DNA of 35,271 bases from Bacteroidales bacterium (GTDB taxonomy: Bacteria; Bacteroidota; Bacteroidia; Bacteroidales; VadinHA17): the NCBI GenBank assembly GCA_003141895.1, contig PLNT01000038.1:1-35271 (forward strand). The letters are read 5' to 3'. Shown here in pieces: positions 8,642 through 15,640 of this stretch. A model generated the notes under the pieces. The model was given only the letters and a program-made list of their open reading frames with translations. It was not told the origin of the DNA and searched no databases. How positions within the stretch are numbered: the first letter of the stretch is position 1; each line of letters starts with the position of its first letter. The position numbers were made by a program, and so were the translations under genes.

Positions 8642-10258
8642 ATGAAAAACATAAATACCAGGTACGTTTTGACAATAGTTATATTAGTGTGCTTCTCTCT
8701 TTTCGCCCAGGCACAATACTCTGACATAGATACAGATGGGCCAGTATATGGTGAGAATTGTACAACAATAATGGTAGGAAAACTGGCATCTACTGACGGC
8801 TCAGTAATGACATCACACAGCTGTGATGGCAACTACCGGACATGGATTGAAATCTATCCGCATCAAAAATATGAGCCTGGAACATTGCATCCTGTTTACA
8901 CCGGAATGCTTCATACTGAAGAAGCATGGGATATGACCAAAGTTATTTTAAAGGGAAATATCTCAGAGGTTCCTGAGACTTACGCTTTTCTTAATACAGC
9001 TTACCCTTGTCTTAATGAGAAGCAGCTTGCTATTGGAGAAACTACTATTTACGGGAGAGAGGAACTTATGAATCCCGATGGTATGTTTATGATTGAAGAA
9101 CTTGAAAAGATAGCCCTTCAGAGATGTAAAACTGCAAGAGAAGCAATAACATTGATTGGAAGCCTTGCTGAGGAATATGGATATGCTGATCTGGCAGAAT
9201 GTATAACCCTGGCTGATCCAAAAGAGGTATGGCAACTGGAAATCGCTGGTTCAGGTAAAGGGAAACCTTCATCTATCTGGTGTGCAGAAAGAATCCCCGA
9301 TGAAAATGTTGGGATTTGCGCTAATATTCCCCGAATATCGGTTGTTGATTTTAAGAATCATGATTTTTTTATGTATAGTACCAATTTGCAAAATGTGGCA
9401 AAAAAATCAGGATACTGGGATGGAAAAGAGCCTCTGAAATTCTGGAAAATTATTAATGGGAAAAAACCATTCTCAATAAGGGAATTTTATATTTTAAGTT
9501 CGTTGGCTCCATCATTGAACCTTTCTTTTGATGCAGAAGAACTTCCTTTTTCTGTAAAACCAGAGAAAAAACAATCACCAAGAGACATTATGAAATTATT
9601 CAGGGAAACCTATGAAGGCACGCAATGGGACATGACAAAGAACCTGCTTGTGACGGTTAAAGAAAAGGATAAAGATGGAAACGAAATTGAAAGGCAGATC
9701 AAATCTCCCGTAATGAGCAACTGGATGAATAATGATCTCAGAACTTTGATCAATGAAATAAAACCCGGAACAATTGAGCGTCAAAGGACTATTGCAATTG
9801 CCGGATGCTCATATTCCCATGTAATTCAATGCCGTGACTGGTTACCAGACGAAGTCGGAGCTGTAGCATGGTTTTCATTCGATAACCCGGGAGAGAGCCC
9901 GCGAATTCCGATATTTTCAGGAGTTCTTAATCTTCCCGCTTCATTTAATATATGTGGTCAGCAACGCTACAGAACTGATGCAGCTATCTGGTCATTCCGT
10001 GAAACAAACAGGCTTGCTACAGTGAACTGGTCAAGAGGAAGAGCGCTTATTGAACCTGCGGTTCAGGAATTCGAAGACAAAGCATTTTCAGAATTGCCGG
10101 CTGTAGAAAAAAAAGTTATTGAGCTTGTTAAAGACGGAAAGAATGATGAAGCAAAGAAATTCGTTACTTCCTATACCAACAGTTTTGCGGATGCTGCCAT
10201 GAGAAGATGGGAAGACCTTAAGATAACTTTGTGGGGTATGTTTGGAAGAGGGTTTTAA
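8642..10258 (+). CDS. C69 family dipeptidase (secreted or periplasmic)
   Basis: An Ntn-type cysteine dipeptidase of the C69 (dipeptidase A) family, 538 residues. A signal peptide is seen (MKNINTRYVLTIVILV..., with AQAQ at residues 22-25 as the likely cleavage site). The catalytic cysteine is expected at C40 in ENCTTIMVGKLASTDGS, the typical N-terminal nucleophile region. It would release amino acids from dipeptides in the periplasm, fitting the amino-acid oxidation operon next door. The start is the first ATG ahead of the signal peptide. It is divergent from that operon and 38 bp ahead of hydE. Confidence 0.88.
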   Translation: MKNINTRYVLTIVILVCFSLFAQAQYSDIDTDGPVYGENCTTIMVGKLASTDGSVMTSHSCDGNYRTWIEIYPHQKYEPGTLHPVYTGMLHTEEAWDMTKVILKGNISEVPETYAFLNTAYPCLNEKQLAIGETTIYGREELMNPDGMFMIEELEKIALQRCKTAREAITLIGSLAEEYGYADLAECITLADPKEVWQLEIAGSGKGKPSSIWCAERIPDENVGICANIPRISVVDFKNHDFFMYSTNLQNVAKKSGYWDGKEPLKFWKIINGKKPFSIREFYILSSLAPSLNLSFDAEELPFSVKPEKKQSPRDIMKLFRETYEGTQWDMTKNLLVTVKEKDKDGNEIERQIKSPVMSNWMNNDLRTLINEIKPGTIERQRTIAIAGCSYSHVIQCRDWLPDEVGAVAWFSFDNPGESPRIPIFSGVLNLPASFNICGQQRYRTDAAIWSFRETNRLATVNWSRGRALIEPAVQEFEDKAFSELPAVEKKVIELVKDGKNDEAKKFVTSYTNSFADAAMRRWEDLKITLWGMFGRGF

Positions 10259-10284
10259 CCCCCGCCGCTAGCAGGTTATTTTTG

Positions 10285-10292
10285 TATCTTTG
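10285..10292 (+). promoter_or_regulatory. Candidate -7 promoter element for hydE
   Basis: TATCTTTG fits TAnnTTTG and ends 4 bp before the chosen hydE ATG at 10297. A transcript would start at or near the ATG, so the mRNA could be leaderless. No convincing -33 TTTG is seen at the right distance. Confidence 0.4.
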
Positions 10293-10296
10293 TATC

Positions 10297-11415
10297 ATGA
10301 TTATCAAAGAAGAAAAATTGACAATAAAAGAGATACTTGACCGGGAGGATTTCACCAGGGAAAACATCATTTCACTCTTGAATTCTGAAGGAGCTGATAG
10401 AACACTTCTGTTAAAAAAGTCAGCGGATATAAAAGAAAAATTCATTGGCAATAAGGTATGGTTCAGGGGATTAATAGAATTTTCAAATATCTGCAGCAAA
10501 GACTGCCTCTATTGCGGGATCAGAAAAGGAAATAAGAATTTAGTCCGGTATAATCTTTCAGATGATGAGATTATTGCTGCCGCCAGGTTCGCTTATGTCA
10601 ATAATTACGGATCATTAGCCCTCCAATCAGGCGAACTGGAAAGCCCGAATGTGACCAGCAGAATTGAAAACCTGCTTTACAAAATAAAAGATCTTTCTAA
10701 AGGAACACTCGGAGTAACCTTGTCTGTTGGTGAACAGGAACATAAGGTATACAAGAAATGGTACGAAGCCGGTGCCCACCGGTATCTTCTACGTATTGAG
10801 GCAACTAACCAGGCTCTGTATAATAAGATCCATCCCAATGATTCAAAGCATGATTTTAATCGTCGTCTCGGTTGTTTAAAAAGCCTCCAGGATATTGGCT
10901 ATCAGACCGGGACAGGCGTTATGATAGGGTTGCCGTTCCAGTCACTTGATGACCTTGCCGGGGACCTTCTTTTTATGAAAAATTTCAATATCGATATGTG
11001 TGGTATGGGTCCGTATATTGAACATGTTGATACACCGCTCTCTGCATATTCTGATGAACTTCTGCCTTTAAAAGACAGATTTGATCTTACTCTTAAGATG
11101 ATTGCGGTTATCAGGATAATGATGAAAGATATTAATATTGTTGCCGCAACTGCAATGCAGGCAATAGATCCTATGGGAAGAGAAAAGGCAGTTAAGATCG
11201 GTGCAAATATATTGATGCCAAATATCACACCCGGCAAGTACCGCGACAGTTATAAATTATATGATAATAAACCATGCACAGAAGATTCTGCAGAAGATTG
11301 TCAGAGTTGTCTGGAGGCACGGGTGAGTCTTGCCGATGCAGAAGTTGTTTATGGGGAATGGGGGGATTCAAAACATTATGAGCTAAGGAGAAGTAAAGAA
11401 GTTAGTAGTAAGTAG
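10297..11415 (+). CDS. hydE: [FeFe]-hydrogenase H-cluster radical SAM maturase HydE
   Basis: Radical SAM enzyme of H-cluster assembly, 372 residues from the chosen start. The cluster motif is CSKDCLYCG (C66, C70, C73). A second set of cysteines near the C-terminus (C327, C335, C338; spacing CX7CX2C) matches the accessory [4Fe-4S] site known from Thermotoga HydE. HydE acts on the iron-cysteine intermediate made by HydG during synthesis of the diiron subcluster. An upstream ATG at 10231 would overlap the peptidase gene, so the ATG at 10297 (MIIKEEK) is preferred. It lies away from hydG, on the opposite strand, with the PLP lyase gene following. Confidence 0.95.
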   Translation: MIIKEEKLTIKEILDREDFTRENIISLLNSEGADRTLLLKKSADIKEKFIGNKVWFRGLIEFSNICSKDCLYCGIRKGNKNLVRYNLSDDEIIAAARFAYVNNYGSLALQSGELESPNVTSRIENLLYKIKDLSKGTLGVTLSVGEQEHKVYKKWYEAGAHRYLLRIEATNQALYNKIHPNDSKHDFNRRLGCLKSLQDIGYQTGTGVMIGLPFQSLDDLAGDLLFMKNFNIDMCGMGPYIEHVDTPLSAYSDELLPLKDRFDLTLKMIAVIRIMMKDINIVAATAMQAIDPMGREKAVKIGANILMPNITPGKYRDSYKLYDNKPCTEDSAEDCQSCLEARVSLADAEVVYGEWGDSKHYELRRSKEVSSK

Positions 11416-11427
11416 TAGTAATAATTA

Positions 11428-11460
11428 ACCAGCACCCAGCACCCAGCACCTAACACCCAG
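11428..11460. repeat. CAGCACC-type low-complexity repeat (left copy)
   Basis: Runs of CAGCACC units follow hydE. They are complementary to the GGGTGCT runs at 13188-13220, so the PLP lyase gene and its leader lie between inverted low-complexity repeats. Such repeats are frequent between genes in related genomes. No terminator is evident here. Confidence 0.6.
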
Positions 11461-11505
11461 AATCAATGGCTCACATAACAATTTACATATTTTAACTAAT
11501 TATTC

Positions 11506-11536
11506 TTTGTATTTTTAAAAAATAAGACTAGGTTTG
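11506..11536 (+). promoter_or_regulatory. Candidate Bacteroidetes-type promoter for the Tyr leader and PLP lyase
   Basis: TTTG (11506-11509), exactly 19 bp, then TAGGTTTG (11529-11536), a full match to the TTTG-N19-21-TAnnTTTG consensus. A start site near 11543 would place the leader-peptide ATG about 10 nt into the transcript and give a leader of about 175 nt before the lyase gene. Confidence 0.6.
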
Positions 11537-11552
11537 AATCAGATATTAAGCG

Positions 11553-11618
11553 ATGGGTATATTTAAATTGAATATTGGTATTTATTATTATTATTATTAT
11601 AGACTGATATATAAGTAA
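11553..11618 (+). CDS. Leader peptide with six consecutive Tyr codons
   Basis: A 21-codon reading frame: MGIFKLNIGI, six TAT (Tyr) codons at 11583-11600, then RLIYK and TAA (11616-11618). It is the only ATG-initiated frame between the promoter and the terminator, and the ATT/TAT repeat is read as Tyr only in this frame. A seventh Tyr codon is at 11610-11612. It precedes a terminator hairpin and a tyrosine phenol-lyase-like gene, the layout of a translation-controlled attenuator. The chance that it is a simple AT-rich microsatellite cannot be excluded. Confidence 0.7.
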   Translation: MGIFKLNIGIYYYYYYRLIYK

Positions 11619-11664
11619 GTCCGATAAATAATAAGTGAAATCACTTTCAAAATATAAGGCTTAC
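11615..11664 (+). promoter_or_regulatory. Candidate antiterminator pairing
   Basis: GTAAGTC (11615-11621), which overlaps the leader stop codon, can pair with GGCTTAC (11658-11664), the 5' arm of the terminator, over seven base pairs including one U-G pair. A ribosome stalled on the Tyr codons would leave 11615-11621 free to form this pairing. A ribosome that reaches the stop codon would cover it and let the terminator form. Confidence 0.5.
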
Positions 11665-11687
11665 CAGGGAAATGGTAAGCCTTTTTT
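11656..11687 (+). terminator. Intrinsic terminator in the leader (attenuator)
   Basis: A perfect 10-bp stem, AAGGCTTACC (11656-11665) with GGTAAGCCTT (11674-11683), an 8-nt loop and six Ts (11682-11687). It lies 240 bp after hydE and 32 bp before the lyase ATG, too close to the gene to leave room for a second promoter. This suggests conditional termination rather than a plain end of the hydE transcript. Confidence 0.8.
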
Positions 11688-11719
11688 ATTTAAACCATTT
11701 AATCAACATAAAAATAACC

Positions 11720-13186
11720 ATGGAAAAAACTCAGAAAAAAGGTACTGTAAAATTCTTCAATGGAAAACAGATCCCCCTGGAAATGCATAAAGTGCGCATT
11801 GTTCAAAGTTTAAAGCTTGTTCCGGTTGAGCGAAGGCTCGAAGCAATCGGTGAGGCAGGATATAACTCGTTTCTGCTGGGCACGAAGGATATTTTTCTTG
11901 ATATGCTTACTGATAGCGGAACAAATGCAATGAGTGATGAACAGTTGTCAAAAATGTTTGTTGCTGATGATGCTTATGCAGGTTCTCAGAGCTTTGTTAA
12001 ATTTCAAAAGAGCGTTGAGACTGTTTTCGGAAAAAAACTGATACTGCCTGTTCATCAGGGTCGTGCTGCGGAAAATATTATTTCACAGACTTTTATCAAA
12101 CAGGGTTCAGTAATCCCAATGAACTATCATTTTACCACCACTTTGGCCCATATCCAGCTTAACGGTGGAAAAGTTGTTGAACTTTTTACACCTGAAGCGA
12201 TGAAGATCAAAAGCTCTCATCCTTTCAAAGGTAACATTGATATTATTCGTCTCGAAGAACTCATTATTAAAACCGGTCCGGCAAACGTTCCTTTTATAAG
12301 GATGGAAGCCTCTACGAACCTTATCGGTGGTCAACCATTTTCGATGGATAATTTCAAGAATGTCAGAAAAATTGCAGATAAATATAAATTAATTATAGTA
12401 CTGGACGCCAGTCTTATTGGTGAGAATGCATTTTTCATTCAGAAACGTGAGGAAGGATTTAAAGATAAGTCTATCGGGCTCATTTTGACTCAGATGTGCG
12501 ATTTGGCTGATATAGTATATTTTTCAGGTCGTAAAGTCAGCTCTTCCCGGGGTGGCGCAATCTGTACGAACAGTAAGGAATTGTTCAATAAAATGAAAGA
12601 TCTTGTTCCTCTTTATGAAGGGTTTCTTACCTACGGTGGAATTTCAATACGCGAGATTGAAGCAATGACTGTTGGTTTGTACGAGACACTCGAAGAAGAT
12701 GTTGTCGGACAATCTCCTTCTTTTATAAGCTATGCAGTTCAGGAACTCGACAAGCTGGGGATACCTGTAATAATGCCTGGAGGTGCACTTGGTTGTCATG
12801 TTGATGCCAAACAATTTCTTTCGCATATACCTCAGACTGACTATCCGGCTGGAGCTCTTGTCGCCGCATTCTATATTATCTCCGGCGTGAGAGGAATGGA
12901 ACGTGGTACAATGAGCAGTATCCGTGATGAACAGGGAAATGATATACTTGCTGATCTTGAGCTTATGAGGCTTGCGTTCCCCCGTCGTGTATTTACCTTA
13001 TCTCAAACTGAATATCTGATGGACAGACTGAACTGGCTATATCACAATAGAGAACTCGTCGGAGGGATCAGGTTTGTTGAAGAACCACCGGTACTGAGAT
13101 TTTTTACTGGACGTCTGGCTCCAATCGGGAACTGGCCTGAAAAACTGGTTGCGAAATTCAGAGCAGATTTTGGGGATAGCCTTTAA
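11720..13186 (+). CDS. Tyrosine phenol-lyase/tryptophanase-family PLP enzyme
   Basis: Beta-eliminating lyase of 488 residues. From remembered Citrobacter TPL it keeps most active-site positions: T64 (TPL T49), Y86 (Y71), R115 (R100), F138-T139 (F123-T124), N200 (N185), D229 (D214), the Schiff-base lysine K272 (K257), M393 and R395 (M379 and R381, the latter typical of TPL rather than tryptophanase), R417 (R404) and F461 (F448). Differences are L232 for R217, which touches the PLP hydroxyl, F302 for M288 and R271 for K256. TPL cleaves Tyr reversibly to phenol, pyruvate and ammonia. An upstream ATG at 11672 lies inside the terminator arm, so I chose 11720. It sits beside hydE and near hydG, where other genomes can have another ammonia lyase. 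Its actual substrate is uncertain. Confidence 0.8.
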   Translation: MEKTQKKGTVKFFNGKQIPLEMHKVRIVQSLKLVPVERRLEAIGEAGYNSFLLGTKDIFLDMLTDSGTNAMSDEQLSKMFVADDAYAGSQSFVKFQKSVETVFGKKLILPVHQGRAAENIISQTFIKQGSVIPMNYHFTTTLAHIQLNGGKVVELFTPEAMKIKSSHPFKGNIDIIRLEELIIKTGPANVPFIRMEASTNLIGGQPFSMDNFKNVRKIADKYKLIIVLDASLIGENAFFIQKREEGFKDKSIGLILTQMCDLADIVYFSGRKVSSSRGGAICTNSKELFNKMKDLVPLYEGFLTYGGISIREIEAMTVGLYETLEEDVVGQSPSFISYAVQELDKLGIPVIMPGGALGCHVDAKQFLSHIPQTDYPAGALVAAFYIISGVRGMERGTMSSIRDEQGNDILADLELMRLAFPRRVFTLSQTEYLMDRLNWLYHNRELVGGIRFVEEPPVLRFFTGRLAPIGNWPEKLVAKFRADFGDSL

Positions 13187-13187
13187 A

Positions 13188-13282
13188 CTGGGTGCTGGGT
13201 GCTGGGTGCTGCTGGGTGCTCTCTGGTGTTTGGAAAGTACCAAGTACCAAGCACCTGGTACCCAGAACCCAGAACCCAGAAC
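13188..13282. repeat. GGGTGCT and CCCAGAA low-complexity repeats between convergent genes
   Basis: Several GGGTGCT units (13188-13220) are followed by AAGTACC-like and CCCAGAA units, partly complementary to one another. The block fills the gap between the convergent PLP lyase and TM1266-type genes. The GGGTGCT part is the inverse of the CAGCACC run at 11428-11460. It may act as a weak bidirectional hairpin, but no T-run terminator is seen. Confidence 0.55.
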
Positions 13283-13807
13283 CTAGAATACCATGGTTCT
13301 GACATGAACTTTTGTTAATGATTTAAGGTCTTTTTCAAGCAGGATACGTTGTTTTTCATCGCCTCTCAGCTCCAGAATGATAAGTCCTGCAGGTTCACCG
13401 AAGAAGACCTCATTCACTCCCAATCTGGTTCTTATATTGCAGCCATAAGAGGTAAGAATTTTCTGAACAGCTGAAATCACAGATGGGTTTCGTTCAACAA
13501 GCATACCAAGTATTTCAACACTGTTTTTAACTGATTCTTTATTCAAATTTTCATTTTCAACCGTAAAAATCATTTCACGGATTTCAATTCCCTCAAGGGT
13601 TTTTAAATCAAATGCCAATTTCTCAGTATCAGCAGGATCTCCATTAAGATGGAGTATTATATAAGCTTCACGGCTGCAGATTTCATCTGTCACTTCATGA
13701 AATCCCATACGGGTTGTTATCACAGAAGCATGTTTGGAAAGTATACCCTGGGTAAGACCGGCTTCTTTTATCCTGTCTATTATTTTAATTCCGAGAACTT
13801 TTATCAT
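13283..13807 (-). CDS. Duplicated TM1266-type iron-only hydrogenase system regulator
   Basis: A 174-residue protein made of two ACT/NikR-like units (about 1-82 and 95-174). The units align with each other: ILSKHASVITTRMG with ILTSYGCNIRTRLG, and LKTLEGIEIREMIF with LKSLTKVHVRTMVF. The single-domain form, about 80 residues, is found with [FeFe]-hydrogenase maturation genes and is called a putative regulator; here it is fused in tandem. It is the last gene of the minus-strand hydrogenase cluster, 220 bp after hydG. There is no DNA-binding domain, and ligand and partner are unknown. Confidence 0.82.
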   Translation of the reverse strand: MIKVLGIKIIDRIKEAGLTQGILSKHASVITTRMGFHEVTDEICSREAYIILHLNGDPADTEKLAFDLKTLEGIEIREMIFTVENENLNKESVKNSVEILGMLVERNPSVISAVQKILTSYGCNIRTRLGVNEVFFGEPAGLIILELRGDEKQRILLEKDLKSLTKVHVRTMVF

Positions 13808-13899
13808 GATGACTAAAATTATGTTTTAAAATCTCTGTGTAAATCCGTACTCCTCGGTAGCTATCTGTGATAGTTTCTATTTTACTTTTTTGCCACCAA

Positions 13900-14016
13900 C
13901 CTGCCTGCCGGTAGGCAGGGACACCAAGTCAGAAAGGTTCATCAGTTATCTTTATCAGCTTAACTTTACGTCTTCGCGAGCAACTTTTATCTTTTCACTC
14001 CCGATAGCTATCGGGA
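13900..14016. repeat. Two short palindromic repeats downstream of hydG
   Basis: CCTGCCT-N6-AGGCAGG (13900-13919) and the perfect 18-bp palindrome TCCCGATAGCTATCGGGA (13999-14016). A relative of the first occurs at 29314-29334. Both lie in the 220-bp gap between hydG and the TM1266-type gene and look like dispersed intergenic repeats. Confidence 0.6.
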
Positions 14017-14027
14017 TGTCTTTTGTC

Positions 14028-15452
14028 TTAAAAGTAGAGATCCCTCTCTCCTGATTTAATCCTCTCAATCTTTTCCCTGGTACTTACCGCGATCTGAGGT
14101 TCAAGTTTTTCAAGGTTTTTTTCAATAGCCTTCCAACCTTTGTTAACTGTTTCACCAACAGCATAATCACAGATATATTCTGAAAGGGTTAGGATTGCAT
14201 TCGGTGAGCAGAATCTTTTTATGAATCCAGGAACTGAAAATTCCATAAAATGTTCTCCCGTACGTCCCATTCTGTAACATGATGTGCAGAATGAAGGCAA
14301 ATAATCATTATCCAGTAGTTCATCAACTACTTCCGCAAGTGATCTTGCATCATTAATTTTAAACTGTTCCCTGTTCAGATTCTGTTTTTCATTTTTAGTA
14401 TCAGCATAGGACCCAATTTCAAGTTTGGTCCCGCCATCTATCTGTGATACACCAAATTGCATCGCCTCTTTTCTTACTCCGGGAGATTCCCTTGCAGTCA
14501 ATATCAATCCTGTATATGGAACAGCTAATCTTAATATTGCAATAAGCTTTTTGAAGTCTTCGTCATTTGTTTCATATTTACCATCAATGTTCAGACTGAG
14601 GGCATCCTTGATACGCGGGAAAGAAATAGTATGAGGTCCGACATTATAACATGCTTCAAGATGATTAGTGTGACGGATGAGTCCCATCACTTCAAATCTC
14701 CAGTCGTAGAGACCGAAAAGTGCACCTATCCCAACATCATCAATACCGGCTTCCTGTGCCCTGTCGAGGGCCGTCAGCCGATATTCATAATCTCTTTTTT
14801 TCCCTCCCAGATGGTACCATTTATAAGCTTCAGGATCATATGTTTCCTGGAATACCTGGTAGGTACCGATGCCAGATTCTCCTACTATTCTGAATCCCTC
14901 TACATCAAGGGGAGCTGCATTAATATTTACCCTTCTTATTTCGCCATGACCTTTTTTGACTCCATATACAATTTTCACAGTATGAGCAATGTACTCAGGT
15001 GAATAGTCGGGATGTTCGCCATATACAAGGATCAGCCTTTTCTGTCCGTTATCTTCAAGAGCCTCAACTTCCTTAATAATATCATCGTCGCTCAGGGTTT
15101 TCCTTATTGCATCTGCATTCGTAACTCTGAAGCCACAGTACTGACAATTATTGACACATCGGTTCCCAACATATAGGGGGGCAAAAAGTACAATTCTGTT
15201 TCCGTATACTTTCTCCTTTAGTTCCCGAGCACCCTGCTTGATTTCATCAGCCAGACCGGTACCTATAGAATTTATCAGAACTGCAGTTTCTTCCATTGTC
15301 AGTCTCTGCTTATCAAGTGATTTAGCAATAACTTCCCTTACTCTCAGTTTATCGGGTTTAGTATTGTTTAACAGCTTCCATATTTCTTCAGGATCAATGA
15401 ATGGCTTCATTCTTTGATCGGGTATGCTTAATCTTTCAGGTGAAAACTTCAT
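14028..15452 (-). CDS. hydG: [FeFe]-hydrogenase H-cluster radical SAM maturase HydG
   Basis: Tyrosine lyase that splits tyrosine into p-cresol plus the CO and cyanide ligands of the H-cluster iron. The radical SAM motif is CVNNCQYCG (C99, C103, C106). The C-terminal auxiliary cluster motif is CTSCYRMGRTGEHFME (C389, C392), with a third cysteine C415 in RFCSPNA. The length of 474 residues is typical. It follows the ribF-like gene after a 188-bp gap holding an inverted repeat and a possible promoter, so it may be transcribed both from the hydC promoter and on its own. Its use of tyrosine is notable beside the Tyr-attenuated lyase gene. Confidence 0.96.
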   Translation of the reverse strand: MKFSPERLSIPDQRMKPFIDPEEIWKLLNNTKPDKLRVREVIAKSLDKQRLTMEETAVLINSIGTGLADEIKQGARELKEKVYGNRIVLFAPLYVGNRCVNNCQYCGFRVTNADAIRKTLSDDDIIKEVEALEDNGQKRLILVYGEHPDYSPEYIAHTVKIVYGVKKGHGEIRRVNINAAPLDVEGFRIVGESGIGTYQVFQETYDPEAYKWYHLGGKKRDYEYRLTALDRAQEAGIDDVGIGALFGLYDWRFEVMGLIRHTNHLEACYNVGPHTISFPRIKDALSLNIDGKYETNDEDFKKLIAILRLAVPYTGLILTARESPGVRKEAMQFGVSQIDGGTKLEIGSYADTKNEKQNLNREQFKINDARSLAEVVDELLDNDYLPSFCTSCYRMGRTGEHFMEFSVPGFIKRFCSPNAILTLSEYICDYAVGETVNKGWKAIEKNLEKLEPQIAVSTREKIERIKSGERDLYF

Positions 15453-15493
15453 TAGAATAATTTTAGTAACATTCTTTTACCACTCCTTTTTTT

Positions 15494-15587
15494 ACCTCAT
15501 CCCCCGTCCCCTTCTCCCAGGGTAGAAGGGGAGAAAGAAAAAAATGGTTTCTAGCCCCTCTCCCTTGGGAGAGGGGTTGGGGTGAGG
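15494..15587. repeat. Large imperfect inverted repeat in the ribF-hydG gap
   Basis: A CCTCATCCCC-rich left arm (15494-15532) and a GGGGTGAGG-rich right arm (15552-15587) are inverted copies with several mismatches. The right part contains CCCCTCTCCC-TT-GGGAGAGGGG, a perfect 10-bp hairpin on its own. This is a common intergenic repeat type in Bacteroidetes. It would fold in the hydG leader and might dampen read-through or stabilise mRNA ends. Confidence 0.65.
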
Positions 15588-15600
15588 TTTTAGCTAACTG

Positions 15601-15608
15601 CAAAGATA
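15601..15608 (-). promoter_or_regulatory. Candidate internal promoter for hydG
   Basis: On the minus strand this reads TATCTTTG, fitting TAnnTTTG. A start near 15594 would give hydG a leader of about 140 nt containing the inverted repeat. No good -33 element is seen, so support is moderate to weak. Confidence 0.3.
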
Positions 15609-15640
15609 ATCAACAAATGGCCTTCTTGTAATGATTCTGT

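Noticed and set aside
11581-11600. Simple (TTA)n microsatellite with no function
   Set aside because: Not fully excluded, but the in-frame ATG and stop, promoter spacing, antiterminator and terminator argue for a functional Tyr leader; kept as a moderate-confidence call.
11672-11719. Longer N-terminus for the PLP lyase from the ATG at 11672
   Set aside because: That ATG is within the 3' arm of the terminator hairpin, and the 16 added residues do not look like the family; the ATG at 11720 fits better.
11543-11719. T-box or metabolite riboswitch in the lyase leader
   Set aside because: No T-box antiterminator bulge sequence or known aptamer pattern was seen; the Tyr-codon leader explains the terminator better.
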